A stretch of 64,000 bases of DNA, taken from Planctomycetota bacterium (GTDB taxonomy: Bacteria > Planctomycetota > UBA1135 > GCA-002686595). Made by a program: the position numbers and the translations under genes. Shown here piece after piece: positions 44,286-55,070 of this stretch. Under the pieces are notes generated by a model, which had not been told where the DNA came from, ran no database searches, and saw only the letters and a program-made list of their open reading frames with translations. Location: positions 310,001 through 374,000 of the forward strand of contig JADJLZ010000001.1 of the NCBI GenBank assembly GCA_016709875.1. Direction: 5' to 3'. The stretch's first letter is position 1; each line of letters begins with the position of its first letter.

Positions 44286-46377
44286 AGGCCTGCCTGGGCG
44301 CGCCGGGGTAGATGCCCGAGACGAAGCGCCGGTAGTAGTCGTGGTCGAAGAGGTTGGTGATGCCGACCGAGAGCGCGAAGCCGCTGCGGTCGGGGTGCTG
44401 GTTCCAGCCCACGGCGCAATCCCAGAGCGTGTAGCTCGGCTCGGGGCCGTTGATGCCGTCGGCCGTTCCGACGGGCGTGTTCTCGGGGTCCTTGTAGGAG
44501 CTCGCCGAGTACGAGCCGCCGATGCGTGTCCACAGGCCGGTCGGCTCGTGGTCGTACTGCGCGCCCCAGCTCGCGAGCAGGTGCGGCGAGTTGGGCGTGT
44601 CGTTGCCCTGGTTGTCGCCGGTCTCGATGCGCGAGCGCTGCGCGGTCAGGCTGCCGTAGAGCGCGAGGCCGTCGAGCGAGCGCGCCGCCGCGCCGCAGTC
44701 GTAGTTCGCGCCGAACTCGGCGCCGATCGCGCGTGCGAGACCGGTGTTGATCGGGATCTTGCCCTCGGGCGTGTTGATGAAGTCGATCTTGTCGTGGAAT
44801 TCGGTGTCGAAGGCCGCCAGCGAGCACTCCAGCCCTTCGAAGGCGCGCGTGCGGACGCCGGCTTCGAAGGCGTCGGAGTGCTCGGGCTTGGTCGGAGCGT
44901 AGAGCACGCTCGCGGGATCGAAGCCGGTCTCGTACTGCGGCGGGAAGAAGCTGCGCTGGTAGCTCGCGTACAGCGCGGTGTCCGGGTCGAGCCTGTACGT
45001 CAGGCTCGTCTCGGGCAGGAGCTCGGTGTAGGTCTGGAAGATCTGGCTGCCGTCGTCGCGCGAGCGGCCGAACATGTCGAGCGACTCGTAGCGGAAGCCG
45101 AGCGCGAGGTCGAGCTTCTCGCTGAGCGCGATCACATCCTCGTTGAAGCTCGAGAACGCGCGCCCTTCGAAGAGCGCGTGCAACTCGTAAGGCGTCTCGA
45201 TCGGCCCGCCGCCGACAGGACCGCGGTAGTAGAACTCGTCGTTGGTCTCCGAGAGGAAGCGCAGGCTGTGGAAGAATCGGTGCTCCAGACCGAAGATCCG
45301 GCCGCGCCAGTTGTAGCTGCCCTCGAGCGCGCTCGAGTCGAAGGTCGAGTCCTGCACGCGGTACTGCGTGAAGGGCTGGACGATCGGGCGGTAGTCGTAG
45401 AGCAGCCGGTGGCCGCCCTGGTACCAGGCCTTGAGCTGCAGGCTGCTGTCCTCGCCGACCTGCTCGGTGTAGGCCAGCACGTAGCGGTTGGTGTCGAAGC
45501 TGAAGTAGCTGCCGTCGCGCAGCGACTGGTCGGGGTTCGCGTCGTAGGCCGCCTGCGTCAAGCCGCCGGGCTGCTCGGCGTGCGGCTCGAGGAAGCGGCT
45601 CGCGTAGGCTGTCAGGGTGCCGGTGTCGCTGACCGCGTAGCGCAACTTCAGCGCGCCGTCCTCGTCCTTGTACTCGCTGTTGTCGCGGAAGCCGTCGCCG
45701 CCCTTCACCACACCGCTGAGGAGGTAGCCGAAGTCGCCGTACGTGCCGCCCGTGGCGAGCGACTCCGACCAGTCGTTGTCGCTGCCGTAGCGCGATCCGA
45801 AGCGCACGAAGGGCGTCTCGGGCACCGGCTCGGTGAGGAAGTTGATCACGCCGCCCGCGGAGTTCGGCCCGTAGCGGATCGACGCGCCGCCGCGGATCAC
45901 GTCGGTGCGCCAGATGCGCTCGAAGGTGATCGGCAGGCCGTCGAGGTCCGTGTTGCCGTAGGGCGCCTCGCAGACCGGGATGCCGTCGACGAGCACCGCG
46001 GTCAGCCCGGAGCGGCGCGGATCGTTGCCGCGCAGACCGACCGTGAAGCGCGAATCGTTGCCGTTCTCGGGCAGGAAGTAGACGCCCGGGACGCGCCGCA
46101 GCACGCTCGAGATGGCCTGGTCGGGGTAGGTCTCCTTGGTCTCCGGCTCGATCACGTCGCGGCCGCCGGGGTAGGCGATCGGGACGCCGCGCTCGGCGGT
46201 CACGACGACCGTGTCGAGGGTCGCCTCCTGTTCGGGCTTCTTCTCGAGAACGGCTGGCTCGTCTTGCTGCTGGCGTTGCGCGCAGAGTGACAGCGGAAGC
46301 GCGAGGAGCGCGTGGACGACGACGGTGAGGATCATACTCGTGGTCTCGACGGGGTGGGCCGTTAGTCGACGCATCAC
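44254..46377 (-). CDS. TonB-dependent receptor, FecA-like
   Basis: 707 residues. A signal peptide (about 15-33) precedes a TonB-box-like LDTVVVTAERG, the plug (SSVLRRVPGVYFLP, GLRGNDPRRSGLTAVLVDGIPV, VIRGGASIRYGPNSAGGVINFLTEP) and a 22-strand barrel ending in an aromatic residue (YTIGF). The plug matches FecA-type ferric-dicitrate receptors more than BtuB. No N-terminal signalling extension is present. Outer-membrane location is expected. It is the first gene of the uptake operon and is divergent from tonB, 60 bases away. The start may be the ATG at 46374 or 46335 instead. Confidence 0.9.
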   Translation of the reverse strand: MMRRLTAHPVETTSMILTVVVHALLALPLSLCAQRQQQDEPAVLEKKPEQEATLDTVVVTAERGVPIAYPGGRDVIEPETKETYPDQAISSVLRRVPGVYFLPENGNDSRFTVGLRGNDPRRSGLTAVLVDGIPVCEAPYGNTDLDGLPITFERIWRTDVIRGGASIRYGPNSAGGVINFLTEPVPETPFVRFGSRYGSDNDWSESLATGGTYGDFGYLLSGVVKGGDGFRDNSEYKDEDGALKLRYAVSDTGTLTAYASRFLEPHAEQPGGLTQAAYDANPDQSLRDGSYFSFDTNRYVLAYTEQVGEDSSLQLKAWYQGGHRLLYDYRPIVQPFTQYRVQDSTFDSSALEGSYNWRGRIFGLEHRFFHSLRFLSETNDEFYYRGPVGGGPIETPYELHALFEGRAFSSFNEDVIALSEKLDLALGFRYESLDMFGRSRDDGSQIFQTYTELLPETSLTYRLDPDTALYASYQRSFFPPQYETGFDPASVLYAPTKPEHSDAFEAGVRTRAFEGLECSLAAFDTEFHDKIDFINTPEGKIPINTGLARAIGAEFGANYDCGAAARSLDGLALYGSLTAQRSRIETGDNQGNDTPNSPHLLASWGAQYDHEPTGLWTRIGGSYSASSYKDPENTPVGTADGINGPEPSYTLWDCAVGWNQHPDRSGFALSVGITNLFDHDYYRRFVSGIYPGAPRQAFAALSYTIGF

Positions 46378-46437
46378 GCGCCGTCACACGCGCGCGCGTG
46401 ACTTCTCCTGCTCTTCGCGCTATCGCCGCGGAACGCG
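46378..46437. promoter_or_regulatory. 60-base divergent promoter region between TonB receptor and tonB
   Basis: Both genes must start transcription from this short gap. It contains a near-palindrome GTCACACGCGCGCGCGTGAC (GTCAC arms, alternating CG core) at about 46383-46402, which could be an operator controlling both directions. No cobalamin riboswitch or Fur-like AT-rich box is visible. The alternating purine-pyrimidine core could also just be GC-rich sequence. Confidence 0.35.
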
Positions 46438-47310
46438 ATGGTCGAGCGCAAGTCATCCCCCGCCGAACTCCGTACGCACAGCGGCCCGCACCGCCGTCGC
46501 AGCGGTCTCGCGTTCGCCCTGATCTCGGTCTTCGCGCACGGCTCGCTGCTCGCGATGCTCAACCTGATCCCCTGCTCGCACGGCGTGGTCTCCGAATACG
46601 ACGAGGGATCCGAGGACGACTACGTGATCCAGCTGAACGTGCGCGCGCGTTCGACCCTCACGCTCGCGCAAGCCGAACCCGAGCCTCCTCCGCCAGCGCC
46701 GCCAGCCCCGCCTCTCGCGCAGGCTGAGCCGGAGCCACGGACTCTGCCCGAGATCGAACCCGAGCCCTCACCCGAGCCCGTCGCGCCCGTGGTGACGACG
46801 ACCAGCGACGAGGCCGTTGCGAGCGCGGAGTCCGAGCCGACGAGTGTCCCGCTCCCTCCCGCGCGACTCGCGCCCGTGACGCAAGCCGCGCCGACGCTGG
46901 CCCAAGCCGCGCTGCGCGGACCGAGCGGACCGCCGTTACATGCAGCGCCCGCAGCACCCGCGGAATCCGGGCCGTCCACCGCCAAAGCTCAGGACGGCCC
47001 GGCCTCCGGCGCGGACGAGGACGACCTCGGCGACGCGCTGCGCGTCCTGCGCTCCGACAAGCCCTCCTACCCCGAGGACGCACGCCGCCGCAACGAGGAG
47101 GGCACGGTCACCTGCCGCCTGACGATCGAGCGCGACGGCAGCGTCAGCGAGGTCGAAGTCCTGCTCTCGAGCGGCTCGCGCGCGCTCGACCAGATGGCCG
47201 TGCGCACGCTGAAACGCTGGCGTTTCGAGCCTCTCGCACGCCTCACCGACCGCGAGCGCGTGCACGCCGTCCAGAAGCTCAGCTTCCGCCTCAAGGTCGC
47301 GCGCAGCTGA
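46438..47310 (+). CDS. tonB: TonB energy-transducer protein
   Basis: 290 residues. One membrane helix near residues 22-42 (FALISVFAHGSLLAML), then a long Pro/Glu- and Ala-rich spacer (about 75-190) crossing the periplasm, and a C-terminal TonB domain (about 205-290) with KPSYPEDARRRNEEGTVTCRLTIERDGSVSEVEVL, here read by its YPxxAR...GTVxxRxxI..DG positions, and LKRWRFEPL. It transmits proton-motive force to outer-membrane receptors. ExbB and ExbD are not in the window. Divergent from the FecA-like receptor, which it presumably energises. Confidence 0.9.
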   Translation: MVERKSSPAELRTHSGPHRRRSGLAFALISVFAHGSLLAMLNLIPCSHGVVSEYDEGSEDDYVIQLNVRARSTLTLAQAEPEPPPPAPPAPPLAQAEPEPRTLPEIEPEPSPEPVAPVVTTTSDEAVASAESEPTSVPLPPARLAPVTQAAPTLAQAALRGPSGPPLHAAPAAPAESGPSTAKAQDGPASGADEDDLGDALRVLRSDKPSYPEDARRRNEEGTVTCRLTIERDGSVSEVEVLLSSGSRALDQMAVRTLKRWRFEPLARLTDRERVHAVQKLSFRLKVARS

Positions 47311-47364
47311 GCAGCCGCGGCCGCCCCTTGCGCTCCGGGCGCCTCGAGGCGATCCTCGCGCACC

Positions 47365-48669
47365 TTGCCGCGCAAGCTCTCCCTCTTCGACGCGACGATG
47401 ATGGTGATGGGCGGCATCATCGGCATGGGGCTGTTCTTCCGCCCCGCCGCGGTCGCCGCCGAGCTTCCCTCCGGACCCGCGATCCTGCTCGTGTGGGCGC
47501 TTGGGGGCCTGGTCGCGATGTGCGGCGCGCTGACCTTCGCCGAACTCGGCGGCACGTTTCCGAAGGAGGGCGGCTGGTACGTCTTCCTGCGCGAGGCCTT
47601 CGGCCGCTTCCCCGCCTTCCTCTTCGCGTGGGTGGTGCTGTTCGCGATCTCGACCGGCTCGATGGCGGTCGTACTCGGTTTCTGCGTCGACCGGTTGCAC
47701 GAGCTCTTCCCCGACCTGATCCAGCCGGCCGCGAGCGCGGGAGGCCGCGCCGTCGGCGGCCTGATCATCGCCGCGATCACCGGCATCAGCATGTTCGGGG
47801 TCAAGGTCGGCGCGCGCTTCCAGAACGGCTGCATGCTGGTCAAGCTGCTCGCGATCGCCGCGCTGGTGGTCGGTGCGCTGGCCCTCGCGGGCTCGGGCGT
47901 CGCAAGCGCGCCGCCCGCGCCGAAGTCGGGCTCGCTCGCGGGCGGGCTCGCACCCGCGCTGCTGGCCGTGTTCTTCACCTACGGCGGCTGGCAGATGGTC
48001 TGCTACATCGCGCCGCAGGTGCGCGACCCCGAGCGCAACCTGCCGCGCGCGATCGTGCTCGGGGTGCTGGGCGTCGTCGCGGTGTATCTCGCCGCGAACA
48101 TCGGCTATCTGCACGTGCTCGGCGTCGCGGGACTCGCCGGCAACGAAGGCTTCGCCACGCAGATCGCCGTGCAGGTCTTCGGCCCGAGCGGCTCGCGCGT
48201 GCTGATCGCGGCGATGGCCGTCTCTGCGATCGGTCTGTACACGGTCAACGTGATCGCCACGCCCTGGCTGTATGTCGCGATGGCGCGCGAGGGCCTGTTC
48301 TTCAAACGCTTCGAGCGCCTGCATCCGAAAACGGGCGCGCCGATCCTGGCCCTGTGCCTGCAGGCGCTGCTGACCTTCGGCTACCTGTCGTGGAAAGACG
48401 CGAGCACGCTCGCCGACTCGGTGGTCTTCTCCGAGTGGATCTTCCACGCGCTCGTGGCGCTGGCCCTGATCCTCCTGCGCTGGCGCCGGCCCGCGTTGCC
48501 GCGGCCGTTCAAGAGCCCGCTCTATCCGCTCGCACCGCTGGTCTACCTCGCGATCGCCCTCTACGTGCTGGTTGGGAACCTGACGGATCTGACGCGCGTT
48601 TCCCAGGCCGCTGCCGTGCTCGCGGTCGGCGCGCTGATCTTTCCGCTCTGGCGGCCGCGCAGCACATGA
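47365..48669 (+). CDS. APC-family amino-acid permease
   Basis: 434 residues from a TTG (PRKLSLFDATMM). Twelve membrane helices are visible. The first contains GGIIGMGLFFRPAAVAA, the substrate-binding GxG of helix 1 in APC transporters. GGTFPKEGGWYVFLREAFG and FFTYGGWQMVCYIAPQVRDPERNLPRAI are further family marks. Import of amino acids or polyamines with protons is the general role. Substrate unknown. It overlaps the comB-like gene by four bases, but no functional link is evident. Confidence 0.85.
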   Translation: MPRKLSLFDATMMVMGGIIGMGLFFRPAAVAAELPSGPAILLVWALGGLVAMCGALTFAELGGTFPKEGGWYVFLREAFGRFPAFLFAWVVLFAISTGSMAVVLGFCVDRLHELFPDLIQPAASAGGRAVGGLIIAAITGISMFGVKVGARFQNGCMLVKLLAIAALVVGALALAGSGVASAPPAPKSGSLAGGLAPALLAVFFTYGGWQMVCYIAPQVRDPERNLPRAIVLGVLGVVAVYLAANIGYLHVLGVAGLAGNEGFATQIAVQVFGPSGSRVLIAAMAVSAIGLYTVNVIATPWLYVAMAREGLFFKRFERLHPKTGAPILALCLQALLTFGYLSWKDASTLADSVVFSEWIFHALVALALILLRWRRPALPRPFKSPLYPLAPLVYLAIALYVLVGNLTDLTRVSQAAAVLAVGALIFPLWRPRST

Positions 48670-49346
48670 AGGTCGAGCGCCGCTCCGGGCTCGCCGCCGC
48701 GGTGGAGGCGCGCGGCACGCTGGTCGTGATCGACGTGCTGCGCGCGTTCACGACCGCGGCGCACGCTTTCGCGCGTGGCGCGCTCCAGATCGAACTCGTC
48801 GCGACGATCGAGGAGGCCTTCGCGCGCCGGCGCGAGGATCCGCGCGCGCTGCTCGTGGGCGAGACCGACGGGCGCAAGGTCGAGGGCTTCGACTTCGGCA
48901 ACTCCCCTCCCGCACTCTTCGCCGCGGATCTCGCGGGCCGCAAGCTCGTGCTGCGCTCGAGTGCCGGCACGCAGGGCGTCGTCGGCGGCGTGAACGCGCG
49001 CACGATCCTGCTCGGCAGCCTGGTCGTCGCGCGCGCGACCGTCGCGGCCGTGCGCGCGCTCGGCGACGACGTCACGCTGCTCGCGATGGGCTCGCCCAAG
49101 GGCGGGCCGGGCGACGAGGACGAGGTCTGCGCCGAACTGCTCGAAACGCGTCTCGCGGGCGGCGAGCTCGACCTCGAGGACGTGCGCAGGCGCGTGCGCG
49201 ACTCGCGCGCCGGGCAGAAGGCGCTCGACCCGACGGTCGATTGGATCACGCCCGGTGACCTCGAGTGCGCGCAGGCAATCGACCGCTTCGACTTTGCGAT
49301 GCGCGTCGAGCGCGTGGGCAGCAGGCTGGTCGCGCGGCGATCATGA
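48666..49346 (+). CDS. 2-Phosphosulfolactate phosphatase family protein (ComB-like)
   Basis: 226 residues with the ComB fold pattern: VVIDVLRAFTTAAHAFARGA at the N-terminus, ALLVGETDGRKVEGFDFGNSP, LVLRSSAGTQGVVGGVNART, TLLAMGSPKGGPGDEDEVCAELLE, and TVDWITPGDLECAQAID at the end. ComB of methanogens removes phosphate in coenzyme M synthesis; bacterial members are widespread with unproven substrates. The D-V-L-R-A-F/T-T start and Glu/Asp-rich GDEDE loop probably bind metal. Translationally coupled to the genes on both sides by four-base overlaps. Confidence 0.82.
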   Translation: MKVERRSGLAAAVEARGTLVVIDVLRAFTTAAHAFARGALQIELVATIEEAFARRREDPRALLVGETDGRKVEGFDFGNSPPALFAADLAGRKLVLRSSAGTQGVVGGVNARTILLGSLVVARATVAAVRALGDDVTLLAMGSPKGGPGDEDEVCAELLETRLAGGELDLEDVRRRVRDSRAGQKALDPTVDWITPGDLECAQAIDRFDFAMRVERVGSRLVARRS

Positions 49347-50212
49347 AGAACGAGGTCCCCAAGAAGAACAGCCGCGCCTCCAAGTCCAGCGGGACCTGGA
49401 TCGAACCCGAGCACGAAGCCGCGCTGCGCGCCGAACCGATCGGTTTCCTCCGCAGCGGCAAACGCAGCAAGTTCTCCCTTCCGCATCAGCCCATCGGCAA
49501 GCAGGACGAGCGCAACGTCGTCGAGCTCCTGGGGGGCAAGCAGTTCGAACAGGCGCTGCTCGATCTCGCGGGCTTCGAGCGCGTCTGGCTCGTGTGGTGG
49601 TTTCACCGCCACCGCAATTGGAAGCCGCAGGTGCTCCCGCCCCGCGGTCCCAAGCGCAAGCGCGGTGTGTTCGCCACGCGCTCGCCGCACCGCCCGAACC
49701 CGATCGGCATCACGCCGGTGCAGCTCATCCGTGTCGAGAAGCGCAAGCTCGTCGTGGGCGAAGTCGATCTGATCGACGGAACACCGATCCTCGACATCAA
49801 GCCCTACATCCCCGCGATCGACTCGTTCGCGCAGAGCAAGGCCGGTTGGGTCGATGAGATCGAGCGCGCGCAGGACGAGCCCGCGCGGTTCCAGGTGACG
49901 CTCTCGGAGCTGGCCGAGGCCCAGGCCGACTATCTCGAGCAGGAGTGGGGTCTGGAGATCATCGAGGACGCCGCGCGCAGGCTGCGTGCCGACCCGAACC
50001 CACACCGCACGCGGCGCATCCGCCGGCACGAGAAGGGCTTCCTGATGTCGTGCGGCGCCTGGCGGGTGTACTTCACCGTCGAGGGCGAGGCGGTCGAAGT
50101 GCTGCGCATGGCGCCGGGGTATCCCTACGAGTACCTCGTCGACCCCGAGAAGACCCGCATCGCGGACAGGCAGGCGCAGATCGCGTTCCGCGCGCGCTGG
50201 CCCGAGGAGTAG
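49343..50212 (+). CDS. TrmO-like tRNA methyltransferase, with C-terminal extension
   Basis: 289 residues. Residues about 30-165 form the TrmO/YaeB (UPF0066) beta-barrel: PIGFLRSGKRSKFSLPHQP, FERVWLVWWFHRH, GVFATRSPHRPNPIGITPVQL and DLIDGTPILDIKPYIP. The FATRSPHRPNPIG loop is the SAM-binding site that methylates N6-threonylcarbamoyladenosine-37 of tRNA. The rest (about 170-289) has a GAWRVYFTVEGEAVEVL strand pair and an acidic/basic tail that resembles the C-terminal domain of this family. The gene starts on the stop of the comB-like gene. Confidence 0.85.
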   Translation: MKNEVPKKNSRASKSSGTWIEPEHEAALRAEPIGFLRSGKRSKFSLPHQPIGKQDERNVVELLGGKQFEQALLDLAGFERVWLVWWFHRHRNWKPQVLPPRGPKRKRGVFATRSPHRPNPIGITPVQLIRVEKRKLVVGEVDLIDGTPILDIKPYIPAIDSFAQSKAGWVDEIERAQDEPARFQVTLSELAEAQADYLEQEWGLEIIEDAARRLRADPNPHRTRRIRRHEKGFLMSCGAWRVYFTVEGEAVEVLRMAPGYPYEYLVDPEKTRIADRQAQIAFRARWPEE

Positions 50213-50262
50213 GCGCCAGGTTCCGCGCGTCGAGTCTTGAGGAAAGGCTCTCCGGCCCGGCC

Positions 50263-50289
50263 TCAAGTGGGCGCCCGGGGAACGCCGAT
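50263..50289 (+). promoter_or_regulatory. Possible sigma-28 (flagellar/chemotaxis) promoter before the chemoreceptor
   Basis: TCAAG at 50263-50267, a 16-base spacer and GCCGAT at 50284-50289 match the two elements of sigma-28 promoters (TCAAG/TAAA and GCCGATA). Because its -10 would include the ATG at 50288, transcription would start after it, which favours the ATG at 50327 as the chemoreceptor start. Assigned by eye. Confidence 0.45.
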
Positions 50290-50326
50290 GCATCGGATTC
50301 CCGCATCCCGTTCGCTCGCTTTCCCG

Positions 50327-52647
50327 ATGAACGATTCCCCCGCCTACTCCCGCCCCTGGTGGGTTCTCACCCTCCTGCCGCTCCTGCTCGCGGGCGTCTT
50401 CGCCAAGTACCGCTCGGACTCCTCGATGGCGCGCGAGCACTTCGAGGCGGGCGCGACGACGCAGAGCGCCGAGGCCGGCCAGCAACTCGAGCGCGCCTTC
50501 AGCCAGATCTACCGGGGCCTGCGCACGATCGCGCGGCTCCCGGGTGTGCGCGCGATCGACCGCTACGCAGAGCACTTCGACGCCGATGCGCGCACCAGCG
50601 TGCAGGAGATCTACAACAACCTCGCGACCAACGTCGCGATGAGCGAGGTGTACATCGTCCCGCTCGATCTCGAGCCGGACGCCGTGGATCCGCACACGCA
50701 GCAACCGGGCGCGCCGATCCTCACCTACGACGAGCTGATCGTGGGCAAGCCGACGAGGAGCAGGCCGGCGACTCCAGGCGGACCGGAGGTCGAGATTGAG
50801 ATCTTCGAGTACCGCCTGATGAAGCAGCAGCTCGCGTGGCTGCGCGAGCACTGCGCCGACGAGAGCAGCGTGCAGGGTCTCGACTTCCCCGCGCTGTGCG
50901 GTCCCGAGGTCGTGACCTGCGACAATTCGCGCTACTCCGCGGCGAAGCCCAGGGACGCGGACCGCTCGGGCCTGGTGTATTCGGTGCCGTTCTTCGCGCC
51001 CGACGGCAAGCTCAAGGGCTGCATCTCGGGTGTGATCCTGACGCACGCGCTCTCCGATCTCCTGCCCGACGCCGGCTACGCGCTGACCGAACCCGGCTAC
51101 CACTACGTCGCCGGGGCCAACCAGCCAGGCACGTGGAGCGCGAGCCTGGCGAAGGTGCAGGCGGGCGAGCCCGACCCCGAGCTCGCCTGGTCGCAGGCAC
51201 TCGAGCTGGGGGTGCGCGACGAGGGCCAGAAGTGGCTGCTCTGGTCCGGACGGCCGCAGGCGCAACTCGAGGACGTGCCCGAGATGCGCGCAGCGCGGCA
51301 ATTCGCGATCGGCGGCGCGCTGATCTCGCTGCTCTCCGCGGGCGGACTCTTCGGATTTCTGTGCTCCTCGCGCAGGCACCGGATCGAGGTCGAGGCGCAG
51401 AACCGCTCGCTCGAATCGCGCGTGCACGAACGCACAGGCGAACTCGAAGCGGCGCAGCAGCGCCAGCGCGAGACCGCCGACGCCGAGGCGCGCCGTGCGG
51501 GCGAGCTCGAGGCGCAGATCGAGTCCTTCCTGCCCGTCGTGCACGCGATCGAGGCCGGCGATTTCAGCAAGCGCTTCCGCACGCAGGGCACGAACGGCCT
51601 CGCGCGCATCGCGCGCGCGCTCGACGAAGCCTTCGAGACGCTCGAGGGCTCGCGCCGGCGCGAGCTGGAAGCCAGCGAGCGCGAGGCGCAGCGCGCGCGC
51701 GAGCTCGAACAGCGCGTCGACGTGCTGCTGGAGATCGTGGGCCGCGCAGCCGAGGGCGAGCTCAACCAGGAGTTCGCCGTCTCGGGCAGCGATGGCGTCG
51801 GGCGCATCGGCGAGGGCCTGCGGCGGCTGCTCTCCGACCTGCGCGGCGGGATCGCGCGCATCGCGACCACCTCGCGCGCTGGCGGGCTCCTCCGAGACCT
51901 GCGCCAGCGTCAGCCGCACGATGACCGACTCGGCCGAGCAGAGCTCGGAGCGCGCGCGCTTCGTCTCGGACTCCGCGCGCGAGCTCGCCGCTGCCATGGG
52001 CCGGGTTGCGGACACTTCGCAGTAGCTCAACGCCCGGCTCTCGGAGACCGCGGCGCACATCGAGAGGGCCGGCGCGTGGGCGTCGAGGCCTCGAGGCGGC
52101 GCGCCGCACCGACGCGACCGTGAAGACGCTCAGCGCGAGCTCGACCGAGATCGGGAAGGTGGTCGACCTGATCACCGGCATCGCGGCGCAGACCAACCTG
52201 CTCGCGCTCAACGCGACCATCGAGGCCGCGCGCGCGGGCGAGAGCGGCAAGGGCTTCGCCGTGGTCGCGCACGAGGTCAAGGAGCTCGCGCAGCAGACCG
52301 CCCAGGCGACGAGCGACATCCAGACACGCATCGAGTCGCTGCGCCGGGATGCGGCCTCGGCCATGGCGGCCATCACGGGCATCGCGAGGGTGATCGACCG
52401 CATCGTCGAACTGCAGGCGACGGTCGGCGGCTCGATCGGCGAGCAGGTGCGCACCAGCGTCGAGATCGGGCGCGAGGTCACACTGGCGGCGGAGGGTGCC
52501 AGCGGCATCGACCGCGGCATCGCCGACGTCGCGCTCTCCGCCCAGAGCGCCTCGGCCGGGGCGCAGGAGGTGCGCAGCGCCTCCGACCAGCTGGCGAACC
52601 TCTCGCGGGAGCTCGAGAGCTTCGTGGGCGCGTTCCGCTACGACTGA
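50327..52647 (+). pseudogene. Methyl-accepting chemotaxis protein, broken by several frame changes
   Basis: From the ATG at 50327 a transmembrane helix (WWVLTLLPLLLAGVFA) leads a periplasmic sensor domain of about 300 residues, a second helix (about nt 51300-51365), a HAMP-like region with two repeats (VVHAIEAGDFSKRF and EIVGRAAEGELNQEF), then a signalling domain with IAAQTNLLALNATIEAARAGESGKGFAVVAHEVKELA, the MCP hairpin tip. The frame shifts near nt 51876 (SRALAGSSETCASVS continues in the next frame). That frame meets a TAG stop at 52023-52025 and a second shift before nt 52100. All pieces are otherwise well conserved, so assembly error is likely, but three lesions within 250 bases also fit a decaying gene. 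Confidence 0.75.
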
Positions 52648-52784
52648 GGCGGGGGCGAAATCCGTCCCAGGGATGGCCCAGGGCACGGCCGCCGAGGCGG
52701 GATCGCAACAGGGGGCTTCCGCCCGGGCCCCGCGAACAGTAGAACTCCGCCCCGTCGCCCCATCCCGTCCTCTCGAGACACACC

Positions 52785-54074
<1,290 letters not shown>

Positions 54075-54078
<4 letters not shown>

Positions 54079-55070
54079 GGATCGGGCTGGCCTTCGACCT
54101 GAAGGCCGACCACGAGGCGCGCGCGGGAGGACCGGACGACCTGCTCGAGGAGTACGACTCGCCGGCGACGGTCGCGGCGATCGAGGCCGCGTTGCGCGAG
54201 TGCGGCCACGAGGTCGAGCTCCTCGGCGGCGGGCGGCGCTTCGTCGCCGCGCTGCTCGAACGCCCGCCCGAATTGGTCTTCAACCTGGCCGAGGGCGCGC
54301 TCACGCGCTCGCGCGAGGCGCACGTGCCGGCCGTGTGCGAGCTCCTGCGCGTGCCCTGCACGCACAGCGACCCGCTCACGCTCGCGCTGACGCTCGACAA
54401 GGCGCTCGCCAAGCGCGTGGTCGCCTCGCACGGCCTGGCGACGCCGCGCTTTGCGGTGATCGAGCACACGCGTGAGCTCGACACGCTCGCGCTCGGCTTT
54501 CCCTGCATTGCCAAGCCGCTGTGCGAGGGCTCGAGCATCGGTATCCGCAACAGCTCGCGCGCGGCCGACCGCAGCGCGCTGCGCCGGGAAGTCGAGCGCA
54601 TGCTGGGCGACTACCGCCAGCCCGTGCTGGTCGAGGAGTTCCTCACCGGCACGGAGCTGACGGTCGGCGTGCTCGGCAGCGGGAACTCCGCGCGCGTGCT
54701 GGGCATGATGGAGATCGGCCCGCGGCGCGCGCCCGCGGCGGAATTCGTCTACTCGCTCGAATCCAAGCGCAACTGGCGCGAGGAGGTCGAGTACCACGTC
54801 CCCCCGCGCCTGCCCGCGGCAGCGATCGGCGCTGCGCACGCGCTCGCGCTCGGCTGCCACCGCGCGCTGGGTTGCCGCGACCTCTCGCGCATCGACCTGC
54901 GCCTGGACGCCCACGGAGCGCCGCATTTCCTCGAGGCCAACCCGCTGCCCGGATTGAACCCGGAGACGGGCGACGTGGTGATCCTGGCGCGCCGCAGCCA
55001 CATGCCCTACGACGAACTCGTCGCGCGCGTGGTGCACGAGGCGCTCGCGCGCAGCGGAGTCCGGGCGTGA
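54075..55070 (+). CDS. ATP-grasp ligase (D-Ala-D-Ala ligase-like), first copy
   Basis: 331 residues from the GTG at 54075 that overlaps the kamA stop (GTGA). N-terminal Rossmann-like part IGLAFDLKAD and LVFNLAEGALTRSREAHVPAVCELLRVPCTHSDPLT resembles the D-Ala-D-Ala ligase start. The ATP-binding part has CIAKPLCEGSSIGI, VLVEEFLTGTELTVGV and metal-binding DLRLDAHGAPHFLEANPLPG. It should join a carboxylate to an amine through an acyl phosphate. A long unusual run between EEF and the C-terminus covers the substrate side. The neighbours (KamA, a second ATP-grasp) suggest a beta-lysine or other amino-acid substrate, not peptidoglycan. Confidence 0.85.

Noticed and set aside
44254..46437. Cobalamin riboswitch upstream of the importer operon
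   Set aside because: The gap is only 60 bases and shows none of the conserved B12-box elements.
48509..52060. Minus-strand open frame of 1183 codons opposite comB, trmO and the chemoreceptor
   Set aside because: It is antisense to three recognised genes and its translation has no domain; a GC-skew artefact.
52648..52784. Terminator hairpin between the chemoreceptor and kamA
   Set aside because: There are GC-rich inverted bits but no stem followed by a T run, so no terminator could be supported.
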